Part shown: piece by piece, positions 9,189-18,298 of the stretch | Position numbering within the stretch: position 1 is the stretch's first letter | Layout: each line of letters opens with the position of its first letter | Assembly: GCF_002554705.1 (NCBI RefSeq) | Contig: NZ_PDEP01000014.1 | Coordinates: 31,203-95,202, forward strand | Length of the DNA stretch: 64,000 nt | Direction: 5' to 3' | Source of the DNA: Longimonas halophila | GTDB lineage: Bacteria; Bacteroidota; Rhodothermia; Rhodothermales; Salinibacteraceae | Notes under the pieces: generated by a model | Database searches by the model: none | Seen by the model: the letters and a program-made list of their open reading frames with translations, nothing else | Told to the model about the DNA's origin: nothing | Translations under genes and position numbers: made by a program

Positions 9189-10751
9189 ATGGATTCCTCC
9201 ACCTCCAATGCCACCCCACGCTCCGAACGTGAACGCACCGACCACGAGCGCTCTGAGCAAGAGCAGCGTCGCCGCGATGAACGCAAGGCGCTCGAAGAGC
9301 GTGGCATCGACCCGTACCCCTACGAGTGGCCCACCAATGCCCACGCGGCTGAACTCGTCGATACGTTCGACGACGACACGCACGACCCGGAAGAGGGCGA
9401 GCGGCTGGAGGCGTCGATTGCCGGACGCATCACCAACATTCGCGTGATGGGAGGCTCGGCGTTTTTCGATGTGCAGGACGAATCGGGCACCATCCAGGCG
9501 TACATTCGCAAGAACGAGGTCGGCGAGGACTTCTACAACGAGGTCTTTACCGAACTCCTCGACATCGGTGATATCGTGGGCCTGCAGGGCTACGTCTTTC
9601 GCACCCACATGGGCGAGGTCACGCTGCGCGTGCAGGAGATTAAACTGCTCTCGAAGGCGCTGCGTCCGCTTCCTGTCGTTAAGGAAACCGACGAAGGCGA
9701 GACCTACAACGAAGTCACCGACAAGGGCTTTCGCTACCGCCAGCGCTATGTAGACCTGACGGTCAACCCCGACGTGCGCAATGTCTTTCGACAGCGCGCC
9801 ACGCTCATCCGCACCGTTCGCAATTTTCTGGATACGCAGGGCTACCTCGAAGTGGAAACGCCCGTGCTGCAACCGGTGTACGGCGGCGCCACCGCGCGCC
9901 CCTTCACCACGCACCACAATGCGCTCGACATGGAGCTCTATCTACGCATCGCGGATGAGCTCTATCTGAAGCGGCTCCTGGTTGGTGGATTCGAAGGCGT
10001 CTACGAGATCAGCAAGGACTTCCGGAACGAGGGGCTGAGTCGCTTCCACAACCCCGAGTTCACCATGATGGAGCTCTACGTGGCGTACAAAGATTATCGT
10101 TGGATGATGGACTTCACCGAGCAGCTGGTGGAGGCCGTGACGCTGGCGCTGCACGACAGCACCGACGTTACCATCGGCGAGCATACCGTCTCGTTCGAGC
10201 GCCCGTGGAACCGCGTTACGTTTCTCGGCGCCATCGAAGATGAAACCGGATACGACCTGCACGGCGCCACTCACAAGGAGCTGCTGGAGGTCACGGAGGC
10301 GCTCGACATTGACGTGGACCCGGACCTGGGCGCGGGTAAGCTCTACGACAAAATCTTCGGTGCCGCGGTCGAGCCTACGCTCATCGAACCCACGTTCGTG
10401 ATGGACCACCCGATTGAGCTGAGTCCGCTCGCGAAGAAGCATCGCGAAACCGACGGACTCGTGGAGCGCTTTGAGGGGTTTGTGGCCGGACGCGAAATCT
10501 GCAATGCCTTCAGCGAACTGAACGACCCCGAGGACCAGCGCGAGCGCTTCGAAGAGCAGGTGCGCCTCCTTGACGCGGGCGACGACGAGGCCACGCCCGT
10601 TGACGAGGATTACCTGCGTGCCCTTGAATACGGCATGCCGCCCGCTGCCGGACTCGGCATTGGCATCGACCGCCTCACCATGATGATGACCAATCAGGAC
10701 TCCATCCGCGACGTCATCCTCTTTCCCCTGATGCGCCCCGAACGCCAGTAA
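9189..10751 (+). CDS. lysS: Lysyl-tRNA synthetase (class II)
   Basis: Charges tRNA-Lys. The 520-residue protein starts at the ATG at 9189 (MDSSTSNATPRSERERTDHE), with a charged N-terminal tail, the OB-fold anticodon-binding domain (IAGRITNIRVMGGSAFFDVQ) and the class II catalytic core. The core shows motif 1 region LDTQGYLEVETPVLQPVYGG, motif 2 FRNEGLSRFHNPEFTMMELY and motif 3 GLGIGIDRLTMMMT near the C-terminus. The PLAKKHRE and GREICNAFSELNDP stretches are typical of bacterial LysRS. It is acidic throughout. It is preceded and followed by terminators, so it is probably a single-gene unit. Confidence 0.97.
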   Translation: MDSSTSNATPRSERERTDHERSEQEQRRRDERKALEERGIDPYPYEWPTNAHAAELVDTFDDDTHDPEEGERLEASIAGRITNIRVMGGSAFFDVQDESGTIQAYIRKNEVGEDFYNEVFTELLDIGDIVGLQGYVFRTHMGEVTLRVQEIKLLSKALRPLPVVKETDEGETYNEVTDKGFRYRQRYVDLTVNPDVRNVFRQRATLIRTVRNFLDTQGYLEVETPVLQPVYGGATARPFTTHHNALDMELYLRIADELYLKRLLVGGFEGVYEISKDFRNEGLSRFHNPEFTMMELYVAYKDYRWMMDFTEQLVEAVTLALHDSTDVTIGEHTVSFERPWNRVTFLGAIEDETGYDLHGATHKELLEVTEALDIDVDPDLGAGKLYDKIFGAAVEPTLIEPTFVMDHPIELSPLAKKHRETDGLVERFEGFVAGREICNAFSELNDPEDQRERFEEQVRLLDAGDDEATPVDEDYLRALEYGMPPAAGLGIGIDRLTMMMTNQDSIRDVILFPLMRPERQ

Positions 10752-10852
10752 GGACGTCCTCTTGAGAGGCGCCCTGATACCGACCACCGGCGGTAGAGAA
10801 CGGTTCACACCGACGTTGTCAACCTTCTCATTCCCGCCGACGATACACACCT

Positions 10853-10888
10853 GAGGTCCAACGGTCCGCCGTTGGACCTCGTTTTTTT
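10853..10888 (+). terminator. Strong rho-independent terminator after lysS
   Basis: A 12-bp perfect stem (GAGGTCCAACGG with CCGTTGGACCTC, 4-nt loop) is followed by GTTTTTTT. Confidence 0.92.
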
Positions 10889-10972
10889 GCTACCGCGCAA
10901 CGTTGCTGCAAGGAATTGCAGACGGTCGCTGCCCCAGAAACCTGGGGCGCCGTCGGTCATGTCAAAGATCCT

Positions 10973-12310
10973 ATGGCTTACAGATCCCACAAGCACGACA
11001 TCAACGTTGAGGACCGCGCCGGGTACCTTGAACTGCTGCGCACGAACGTCAACTACCGGCGGCTCTGGTTCGGAAGCAGCCTCTCGCTCCTGGGCGATTG
11101 GTTCAATCTGATTGCGCTCTACACCCTTGTCTCTACGCTCACCGGCTCACCACTCGCCATTGGCGTGATTTTTCTGGCGAAGATGCTGCCGTGGGCCCTG
11201 GCCGCACCGGTTGCCGGGCTCATCGTAGACCGCTACAACCGTCGCCGCCTCATGATCGGGGCCGATCTCATCCGGTCGGTGATTGTGCTGGGCTTTCTGT
11301 TGATTCACGAGGCTGCGCATGTGCCGCTTATCTACGTGCTCATTGCAGCGCAGGTCGTCGTCGGGTCAGTCTACGTGCCGGCGAAGAGCGCCTCCATCCC
11401 CAACATTACATCACCGCGTGAGCTGCTGACGGCGAATGCCCTCTCCTCGGCCACCTGGTCCACCATGCTGGCAGTGGGCGCTGCGCTGGGGGGATTCGTA
11501 GTGGAGTTCGCCGGTATCGAGGCGGTGTTCATCCTCGACTGCCTGACCTATCTGTGGTCGGCCTGGTTTGTGTACCGCACCGTCATTCCTCAGAACACCG
11601 AAGACGCCGACGATCCGCTGCTGCGCACCGCCGCACGCAAGATCTGGGACGGCTGGGCGCACTTGCGATCGCACCCTCGGGTGGCGCGCATTGCTACAGC
11701 CAAAGCCACCTGGGCACTGGCCGGGGGCGGACTCGTCTACATGCTCACGCTCATTGGCGAGCAGGTGTCGCCGGGGGCCATCGCGGCGGGCATTGGCGTG
11801 CTGTTTATGGCGCGCGGCATTGGCACCGGCATTGGGCCGATTATTGCACGCGGGCTCTTCACCAACCAATCGAACTGGCCCGTCGTGCTGGGCAGCGCCA
11901 TTGCGGTGAGCGGCGTGGCCTATTTTGCAGTGGGGCTGGTGCCATGGGCCCCCGAAGGGCTCGCCCTGTTTACGGTCATTGCGCTGGTGATTATGGCGCA
12001 CGCCTCCAGTGGCGGCAACTGGGTGCTGGCTACGGTGCTCTTGCAGAAGCGCACCGACGACGCCTATCGCGGACGCGTCTTTGCCACCGAGTGGCTCCTG
12101 GTGATGATTGCCGAAAGCCTCTCTATCGGCATCGCCAGCGTGATCCTGGAACTGGGCTGGCTCGACTTGGCAGGTGCCGTGCGGGTCTTTGCTGGCGCAC
12201 AGGTTGCTTTTGGACTGATCTGGCTCCTTGTCGTCGTGCCCAAAGAGTGGCGGTCCGACGCTGAAGAGCAGCAGGCCAATAGGATGGCAACACCCCACGA
12301 AGACACGTAG
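10973..12310 (+). CDS. MFS transporter (MFS_3/enterobactin-exporter-like)
   Basis: A 445-residue polytopic membrane protein from the ATG at 10973 (MAYRSHKHDINVEDRAGYLE). It has about 12 hydrophobic segments. Family signals are NVNYRRLWFGSSLSLLGDWF before TM1, the loop 2-3 motif GLIVDRYNRRRLMIGADLIR, and VPAKSASIPNITSPREL in TM4-5. This arrangement is typical of the MFS_3 group of drug/siderophore exporters. The substrate is unknown. It lies between the lysS terminator and the TPP riboswitch, so it is not part of the riboswitch unit. Confidence 0.9.
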   Translation: MAYRSHKHDINVEDRAGYLELLRTNVNYRRLWFGSSLSLLGDWFNLIALYTLVSTLTGSPLAIGVIFLAKMLPWALAAPVAGLIVDRYNRRRLMIGADLIRSVIVLGFLLIHEAAHVPLIYVLIAAQVVVGSVYVPAKSASIPNITSPRELLTANALSSATWSTMLAVGAALGGFVVEFAGIEAVFILDCLTYLWSAWFVYRTVIPQNTEDADDPLLRTAARKIWDGWAHLRSHPRVARIATAKATWALAGGGLVYMLTLIGEQVSPGAIAAGIGVLFMARGIGTGIGPIIARGLFTNQSNWPVVLGSAIAVSGVAYFAVGLVPWAPEGLALFTVIALVIMAHASSGGNWVLATVLLQKRTDDAYRGRVFATEWLLVMIAESLSIGIASVILELGWLDLAGAVRVFAGAQVAFGLIWLLVVVPKEWRSDAEEQQANRMATPHEDT

Positions 12311-12423
12311 AATCGTTGCGGTTGCATGGGCGCTGTGGTACGTTAGGCATTGTTTAGGAGATGCATCTGTCTGTCGTGCAACGGATGGACCGTCGCATCC
12401 CCCAAATTCATCTTTTCGATCGC

Positions 12424-12515
12424 GAAGCTGGGGGTGCCCCCGCGCAGGAATGTGCCTGGGGCTGAGAGATACACCCTTCGAACCTGATCCGGCTCATACC
12501 GGCGAAGGAAAGCTT
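12424..12515 (+). promoter_or_regulatory. TPP riboswitch (THI element)
   Basis: All conserved blocks of the thiamine pyrophosphate aptamer are present in order: P1/P2 start AGCTGGGGGTGCCCC, the CTGAGAGATACACCC block at 12462-12476, GAACCTGATCCGG at 12480-12492, then CTCATACCGGCGAAGGAAAGC closing P4/P5 and P1. No clear terminator hairpin with a T-run follows, so control may act at translation initiation of the gene that starts 74 bp downstream. Confidence 0.95.
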
Positions 12516-12588
12516 CCCGCTGTTCCCCGTGTAAGTTTGCCTTAGGGGCACCGCTGGCTTCGCATTTCTTCCAGCAATCCCCCTGCTT

Positions 12589-13359
12589 ATGTCTGCTCCT
12601 CCTCTCTCTGACCAGGTCGTGCTCATTACCGGTGCCAGTCGCGGACTCGGTGCCGCCCTGGCCCGTGCGTTCGGACGCGAAGGCGCCCGCGTGGTCGTGA
12701 ATTACTATCAGAGCACAGACGCCGCCCACGAGGTGGCCGCCTCAATTGGCGACCGCGCGCTTCCCTATCAGGCCGACGTGCGCAATCGCGAGGCCGTGCA
12801 GTCCATGGTCGACGCCGCCGCCGATCACTTTGGCGCGCCCGTAACCACCGTCATTAGCAATGCGCTGATCGACTTTCAGTTTGATGCCGAGGCGCGCGCC
12901 ACTGCCGACACGGTGTCGTGGAGCAACTATCAGACGCAGCTCGAAGGCAGCGTGCAAGCCGCGCTGCATCTGGTACAGGCGTGCCGCCCGGCCATGAAAG
13001 AGGCTGGATTCGGGCGCTTCGTGGCAATTGGCTCTAATCTGGTGCAGAACCCCGTCGTGCCGTATCACGACTACACCACGAGCAAGGCCGCGCTGCTCGG
13101 CTTTCTGCGCAACATGGCGCAGGAACTCGGGCCCGAAGGCATCACCGTAAACATGGTTTCGGGCGGACTCCTCGACCGCACCGACGCCAGCGACGCCACC
13201 TCTGACGAGGTGTTCGACCTCATACGCAATTCCACGCCGCTGCGCTCGGTGACCACGCCGGAAGAAATGGCCGATGCGGTGCTCTTTTTTGCCTCGCCGT
13301 GGGCGCGTGCCATCACCGGCCAGAACCTGATTGTGGACGGCGGCCTCGTCATGCAATAG
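12589..13359 (+). CDS. Short-chain dehydrogenase/reductase under TPP riboswitch control
   Basis: A classical SDR of 256 residues. The cofactor loop is ITGASRGLG (residues 14-22), followed by VVNYYQS, where the residue after strand 2 suggests NADP(H). The active-site Ser is in FVAIGSNLVQNP, and YHDYTTSKAALLGF carries the YxxxK pair. The C-terminal substrate region ends with ITGQNLIVDGGLVMQ. It resembles 3-oxoacyl-ACP reductases by sequence, but it sits directly behind a TPP riboswitch with no intervening gene. A role in thiamine biosynthesis, salvage or precursor metabolism is therefore more likely than fatty acid synthesis. The next gene is convergent, so the riboswitch controls this gene alone. 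Confidence 0.9.
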   Translation: MSAPPLSDQVVLITGASRGLGAALARAFGREGARVVVNYYQSTDAAHEVAASIGDRALPYQADVRNREAVQSMVDAAADHFGAPVTTVISNALIDFQFDAEARATADTVSWSNYQTQLEGSVQAALHLVQACRPAMKEAGFGRFVAIGSNLVQNPVVPYHDYTTSKAALLGFLRNMAQELGPEGITVNMVSGGLLDRTDASDATSDEVFDLIRNSTPLRSVTTPEEMADAVLFFASPWARAITGQNLIVDGGLVMQ

Positions 13360-13393
13360 CTTTATGTTACGGGCGGATGTACGGCCTTTTGCC

Positions 13394-14365
13394 TCATGCA
13401 TCATCCGTCACGTTCTTGAGGGCGGTGCGCACGTTGCGCTGGAAGCCCTCGTACGTGGCGCGGGTGACGGGACTGCCGGAGAAGCGCTCGCGAAACTCTT
13501 CAAGTTCGAGCTCCACCCAGTCGCGCAGATCGGTGTCCGACATGCCGTCGCGCGGCTGGTAGCGGGGCTCGGTGGTAGGCTCCTTGAACTTATTCCATGG
13601 GCACACATCCTGACAGATGTCACAGCCGAAGATCCAGTTCTGCATGTCGCTTGAGATCGCCCCTGGCACGTCATCGCCGCCGTGCTCGATCGTCAGGTAC
13701 GAGATGCAGCGCGTGGCGTCGACCGCGTACGGCTGGTAGATGGCATCGGTCGGGCAGGCATCCACGCAACGGGTGCACGAGCCGCAGAAGTCCTCGACCG
13801 GATGATCGGCGGGCAGCGGCACATCTACAATAATCTCACCGATGAAGAAGAACGAGCCCATGTCGCGGTTGAGCAAGTTGGAGTGCTTGCCCTGCCAGCC
13901 GAGTCCACTGCGCGCAGCCCATGCCTTGTCGAGCACAGGCGCCGAATCGACGAAGGCGCGCCCGTGCACCGACTGCCCCACATGTTCTTCGAGCCAGTGT
14001 AAAAGCAGGTAGAGACGCTCCTTGAGTACATCGTGGTAGTCGTCGCCCCAGGCATAGCGGCTAATTTTGCCGGTGGTGGCGGCTTCGTCGTGTTGCGTGT
14101 CGGGCTGGTAGTAGTTGTGTAGCACCGAGATCACGCTTTCGGCGCCGGGCACCAGTCGCGTGGGATCGATGCGCTTGTCGAAGTGGCGCTCCATCCAGTG
14201 CATGGTGCCGTGGCGGCCTTCGAGGAGCCACTGTTCGAGGCGTCGGGCTTCTTCATCGAGCGGCTCCGCGGTGGAAATGCCACAGGCGTCGAATCCCAGC
14301 CGAGCGGCTTCTGCCTTCAGGGCCCGAGCGGTGCGTTGCTGGGCGTGGCGTCCGAACTGCGGCAT
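13394..14365 (-). CDS. queG: Epoxyqueuosine reductase
   Basis: Cobalamin- and Fe-S-dependent enzyme for the last step of queuosine synthesis on tRNA. The 323-residue protein starts at the ATG at 14363-14365; an in-frame TTG nine bases upstream is also possible. N-terminal DUF1730-type region: AEAARLGFDACGISTAEPLD, SVLHNYYQPD, KISRYAWGDDYHDVLKERL. The ferredoxin part has CGSCTRCVDACPTDAI and FGCDICQDVCPW, eight Cys for two 4Fe-4S clusters. The AWAARSGLGWQGKHSNLL stretch is diagnostic. It is shorter than the E. coli enzyme because it lacks the C-terminal HEAT-like tail. Use of B12 here fits the B12-dependent NrdJ in this window. Confidence 0.95.
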   Translation of the reverse strand: MPQFGRHAQQRTARALKAEAARLGFDACGISTAEPLDEEARRLEQWLLEGRHGTMHWMERHFDKRIDPTRLVPGAESVISVLHNYYQPDTQHDEAATTGKISRYAWGDDYHDVLKERLYLLLHWLEEHVGQSVHGRAFVDSAPVLDKAWAARSGLGWQGKHSNLLNRDMGSFFFIGEIIVDVPLPADHPVEDFCGSCTRCVDACPTDAIYQPYAVDATRCISYLTIEHGGDDVPGAISSDMQNWIFGCDICQDVCPWNKFKEPTTEPRYQPRDGMSDTDLRDWVELELEEFRERFSGSPVTRATYEGFQRNVRTALKNVTDDA

Positions 14366-14482
14366 AAGATTCAACGCTTAAGTCGGCTGGCTTGCGAGCA
14401 GGCATAGGCTTCCCCAGTTGGATGTGGATACGGCACACCCGAGGTTGAGTTTACAGCGTGCTATTTATGGACCCGGCAGCGG

Positions 14483-15469
14483 CTACTCGCCGGACGCTCG
14501 CCTCTGCAAAGATGAATCTACGCGTTGCCCTTGAACGAATCCCGATTTCGGCGTTTTCCCCGCCCTACGAGCCAGTTCTACGTGATGGGTGGCCTGGAGT
14601 CGCTCTGCGGCAACCCCAGCCGCCCGGTATGCTGCAACAACAGCAGCGGCTCGGTCAGCAGCCAGTGCATTGGCGTTGCGTTCATCGGCTGTGGCGTACC
14701 CCAAAACGCGAATAGGAAGCGGAGCGCAGTCGCGGAACAGCGAGACATTCTCGCGGAGTGCTTCGCTGGCCGCATCAGGCAGCACGCTGGCATTTCGGGC
14801 AAAATAGACCACATTTCCAGCTACCGGTGGCGCACAGAAGTCGGGGAGGTCCGGCTCTACCTCAATCTGCACGGTGCGCGCATCTGTGCCAGTAGCGTGC
14901 TCCACCCGCACCCGAACCGCATACGTGCCGTGGGCCTCGTATCGATGGGTGGGTGCTGCCTCTTCCGACTGCGCGCCGTCGCCAAACGTCCAGCGATACC
15001 GTGTGGGGGCAGCGCCATCAACACGGGTTTCATAGTGCACACGCTCTCCGACTCGTGCGGGATTGGGCTGCACCTGCACGGTTGCAATTTGTGGAGCCCG
15101 GGGCAGATTTCCCACACGCAGCATCCAGGTTCGCATGTCATGACCTCTTTCGTTTTCCACCCGAAACCGAACGGTGTGTGATCCCTCGGTGGTAAATACG
15201 TGGCGCACGCGCAGGCCCCGATCTTCGTATCCATTGCCAAAATCCCACAGTAAGCGCACCGGCTCCGTAGCCTCATCGTTGATGCGTGCTGTAAAGACCG
15301 CCGCTGTATCTTGCCCGATGTGCTCTGGACCGTGTAGCGCCACGATCTCGGGAGGCACGGGCCGCATGCAGCCTACGCCCACAGCAACAGCCCAACTCAG
15401 AACGACAGCCTGTACCACAGCTGTAGCCCATCGGATACGCCATAGAGGTCGTTTGATAGATGTGGTCAT
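14483..15469 (-). CDS. PKD-domain OmpA-like envelope protein (putative lipoprotein)
   Basis: A 328-residue exported protein. The hydrophobic N-terminus (AVVQAVVLSWAVAVGVGCMR) ends in a Cys that could be lipidated, although the lipobox is not canonical. Two PKD beta-sandwich domains follow (LLWDFGNGYEDRG and YRWTFGDGAQSEE, each with HVF/HRYE-type strands). The C-terminal ~90 residues are OmpA-like (VVYFARNASVLPDAASEAL, IRVLGYATADERNANALAAD), a peptidoglycan-binding fold. It shares architecture with the next gene upstream on the same strand, minus that gene's N-terminal barrel, which suggests duplication. A strong terminator separates the two, so they are separate transcripts. Confidence 0.82.
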   Translation of the reverse strand: MTTSIKRPLWRIRWATAVVQAVVLSWAVAVGVGCMRPVPPEIVALHGPEHIGQDTAAVFTARINDEATEPVRLLWDFGNGYEDRGLRVRHVFTTEGSHTVRFRVENERGHDMRTWMLRVGNLPRAPQIATVQVQPNPARVGERVHYETRVDGAAPTRYRWTFGDGAQSEEAAPTHRYEAHGTYAVRVRVEHATGTDARTVQIEVEPDLPDFCAPPVAGNVVYFARNASVLPDAASEALRENVSLFRDCAPLPIRVLGYATADERNANALAADRAAAVVAAYRAAGVAAERLQATHHVELARRAGKTPKSGFVQGQRVDSSLQRRASGE

Positions 15470-15662
15470 CTGTACTTTTACAAATTCCTCTGAGGCAAAG
15501 AGATGTCGGCACCGTTGGGCGTTGACACGTTTCGCGAACGCATAGTTGCGCGCACATAATCGTACCTGCTTGCGAGCACATACGCCATATGGGTCTGGAG
15601 CAAGGCATAGGGCAGGATTAGCCCTGACTTTAGAGATGTCTTAGAGATGTCACATATAGAAA

Positions 15663-15702
15663 CAAAAAAAGCGAGCCTACCCTCATCTGAGGGCAGGCTC
15701 GC
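15663..15702 (-). terminator. Rho-independent terminator for the OmpA/PKD gene
   Basis: On the minus strand a 14-bp stem (GCGAGCCTGCCCTC with GAGGGTAGGCTCGC, one mismatch) is followed by TTTTTTTG. It lies 67 bp beyond the stop codon. Confidence 0.93.
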
Positions 15703-15768
15703 AGTCAGGTTATACGGTGCGCATCAAAGCGTACTGATGCGCGCCGTTACGAAGTCAGGATCGAAGCG

Positions 15769-17262
15769 TTAGCGCTGCGGGATGGAATCCACGCGACGCT
15801 GCTGCTCGGTACCGGCCTTCTTCGAGGTGGTGTCGTCCTCGATAGCACCGCGTCCTTGCGCTTCGATGCGATCGCTCGGCACGTCGTTTTCTTCGTAGAA
15901 GTCCGCGACAGCCTGTGCACGATCTTGCGACAGCTCATCCGGGTTGCGTTCGCCGGCGGCAGCAAAGCCTTCGACGCGAACCGTGAGGTTCGAGCACTCA
16001 GCCAGGATTTCTGCATTTTCTTGCAGGGCGCTGCGCGCTTCATCCGTAAGCGTGCTGGAGTTCACTCCAAAGAACGCCGGATTCAGCTCGCTGACCGTTT
16101 CGCAGATCGGCGGCAGGTCGGGATCGACTTGCAGCGTGAGGGAACGGGAATCGTCGCCTACGTCGTTGGACGCATCAAGCGTAACAGTGTAGGAACCGGG
16201 CTCCTCAAAGGTATGCGTTGCGGTATCACCCGAGCCGGTGTTGCCATCGCCGAAGTCCCAGTTGTACGTGATCGGCGTATCGCCACGCACGTTGCTGGTA
16301 AAGGTGACTTCTTGCCCCGCAGTCGCCGGGCTGGGGTTGGCATTGATGGTTGCAATCTGTGCCGGGACAGGCGGATCGGTGACCTCAACAGTAAGCGTTT
16401 CGGACACTTCTCCGGCCGAGTTGCTGGCCGTGAACGTCACTTCATACTGGCCGCTCTGGCTGAAGCCGTGCGTCGTGAGCAAGCCCGAGCCTGTGCTGCC
16501 ATCGCCAAAGTTCCACTGATAGGAAACGGGCGACGTTACCTCGTCTTCGTTGACGGTTGCAGAGAACGTGCCCGATTCGCCGGTGTCGAGCTCAGCTGGT
16601 CCATCGATCGAGAAAATGACCGGAGCCGTGGTGGCCGGTTCGAACGTGTACTGGAAGCCAAGCGTGGGCATTACCGTGAGGGCATCCATCGAGTATTCGC
16701 CCTGATCAACGCCGTCAATGGCTTCCCCATCAAGAACGAGGTGGCTACGCGCTTCGATGAAGAGCGAGGCGTGGCGGCTAACTACCGCGTCAAACCCACC
16801 CGCGAACGAAGGCCCAAAGGCGGTACTTTCGCCTCCAAACGACGCATGCACCCCAAAGTCCGCATATGGCGAGATGATCCAGCTCTGCGCGCCAAGACCC
16901 AAGCGTCCTGTCAGGTACGTGGTTGTGATGCCAGCGCTCGGAGCGCCCGCGCCACGTGGAGGACCTCCCGCAAACTGGTAGTCGCCGTATTGGAGTCCGA
17001 GCCCTATTCCGAAGTTAGGATTGAACTTGTACCCGAACTCGCCGGAGAGACTATACGGGAAGCTCTCGTCGAACTTGTCAGAGTCAAAAATATCACTAAA
17101 CTCGTTGACCGGGCTGTACTCGCCCGCGTAGTCGGCAATACCAACGCCCGCCCTGAAGTAGAACGTGTCGCCGGCGCGCTTCGTCTGCGCGTCAGCAGTG
17201 GTCGCTGTGAAGGCAAACGCCAGGATGAACGATAAGAGGGATAAGGATAATGTTCGGGTCAT
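15769..17262 (-). CDS. Outer-membrane beta-barrel, two PKD repeats and OmpA domain
   Basis: A 497-residue secreted protein. It has a signal peptide (MTRTLSLSLLSFILAFAFTA, cleavage near TADAQ). Residues ~30-210 form an 8-strand-type barrel (FYFRAGVGIADYAGEYS ... YGYKFNPNFGIGLGLQYGDY-like alternation ... VMPTLGFQYTFEP). Two PKD domains follow (YQWNFGDGSTGSG, YNWDFGDGNTGSG). The C-terminal OmpA-like domain has NPAFFGVNSSTLTDEARSAL, EGFAAAGERNPDELSQDRAQ and AGTEQQRRVDS. It probably links outer membrane and peptidoglycan. It is a paralogue of the adjacent 328-residue protein and is likely well expressed given its very strong terminator. Confidence 0.88.
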   Translation of the reverse strand: MTRTLSLSLLSFILAFAFTATTADAQTKRAGDTFYFRAGVGIADYAGEYSPVNEFSDIFDSDKFDESFPYSLSGEFGYKFNPNFGIGLGLQYGDYQFAGGPPRGAGAPSAGITTTYLTGRLGLGAQSWIISPYADFGVHASFGGESTAFGPSFAGGFDAVVSRHASLFIEARSHLVLDGEAIDGVDQGEYSMDALTVMPTLGFQYTFEPATTAPVIFSIDGPAELDTGESGTFSATVNEDEVTSPVSYQWNFGDGSTGSGLLTTHGFSQSGQYEVTFTASNSAGEVSETLTVEVTDPPVPAQIATINANPSPATAGQEVTFTSNVRGDTPITYNWDFGDGNTGSGDTATHTFEEPGSYTVTLDASNDVGDDSRSLTLQVDPDLPPICETVSELNPAFFGVNSSTLTDEARSALQENAEILAECSNLTVRVEGFAAAGERNPDELSQDRAQAVADFYEENDVPSDRIEAQGRGAIEDDTTSKKAGTEQQRRVDSIPQR

Positions 17263-17791
17263 AGCTTTAAAAGCTTTTAAGAAGCAGTGTCGGACAGGTT
17301 GGTCGTTACGCTAATCCATATGCACGAAAGCAATTACGCACGTCGGTATTTGTAATACCAATGACAAAACTGCCCATACGGATCTATTAAACATGCTAAA
17401 CGCACAGCGTGCATCGCTCGCTAAACAGAATGTATGAGGGAGCGCGCACCAACGCAACTATGGTCAGTGAGGAGACGGATGCATGTGGCATGTGGCACGT
17501 ATGCAATCTTTTTCGCACGCAACCTTTTCCAGTACGGCTAAACGAGTACGTGCAAGCCTCTGCGAACTGATGTCTGACGCAAAAAAGAGGACAGGCGCAT
17601 GGAATACGAGAAACCGTACAAAATGCCACCGTGCAGGGTATAACGTACAGCCGTACATGTGCCGGTGTTGTTCAGTATTCACACTGATGCGGTAAGGAGC
17701 AAGGGCACACCGTCATGAATGTATGAAGATGCGCTCGAAAAACAAAGAGGAGGCCCCATTTTTCCGATGTTAATCCCAAATTCGCCCGCCG
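17263..17791. other. Intergenic stretch without recognised gene
   Basis: About 530 bp between the OmpA-type gene and rpsT, AT-richer than its flanks. The promoter of the OmpA-type gene should lie in 17263-17400. The short open frames in both directions have no recognisable protein features and unfavourable composition. I see no tRNA or known RNA motif. Confidence 0.5.
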
Positions 17792-18043
17792 CTACAAGCT
17801 GTTGACGTACTTCTCAAGTTTACTCTTTTTATTTGCGGCTTTGTTTTTGTGAATAAGGTTCTTGGAGGCCAATCGGTCAAGGCCGCGTTTCACGTCCGGC
17901 AGCAGCTCTGCCGCCACTTCGGGGTCTTCTGTATTCTTCAACTGCTGAACAAGCGTACGCACTTTACGCTTCTGCGCGCGATTCCGCGTGCGTTTCTTTT
18001 TATCTTGACGGAGGCGTTTCTTCGCAGATTTATTCTGTGGCAT
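17792..18043 (-). CDS. rpsT: Small ribosomal subunit protein S20
   Basis: An 83-residue 16S rRNA-binding protein of the small subunit. It is strongly basic, all-helical, and begins MPQNKSAKKRLRQDKKKRTR with the characteristic helix-1 pattern. It ends HKNKAANKKSKLEKYVNSL, matching the conserved S20 C-terminus (KxAARxKSxLxK). It is basic, unlike most other proteins here. It is monocistronic and divergent from the M23 peptidase gene. Confidence 0.97.
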   Translation of the reverse strand: MPQNKSAKKRLRQDKKKRTRNRAQKRKVRTLVQQLKNTEDPEVAAELLPDVKRGLDRLASKNLIHKNKAANKKSKLEKYVNSL

Positions 18044-18298
18044 GATAAACGTAGCCCGTTAGTTCACGTAAGACAAAATGAAGGGTCATTGAGTGCATAG
18101 CACTCAAACCTATGTACGCACCACCGGTACCCCCAGAGGATGTTTCCCCTACATTCATCAATTAGATGTCAACCCTGTGCTACTTGCCGCATCGCCCCGA
18201 ACTGGTGGCGGCATAGCCCCCTGCAGCAGCGCGTAGCCCTCTGCGTGCTCTCCATTGGCTTTCTTGTTTTTGTAGCTCCTTTGTAGCTCTTTTGCCGT

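Noticed and set aside
15856..17235. 459-codon plus-strand ORF
   Set aside because: Antisense of the PKD-OmpA gene, Arg/Val-rich shadow composition.
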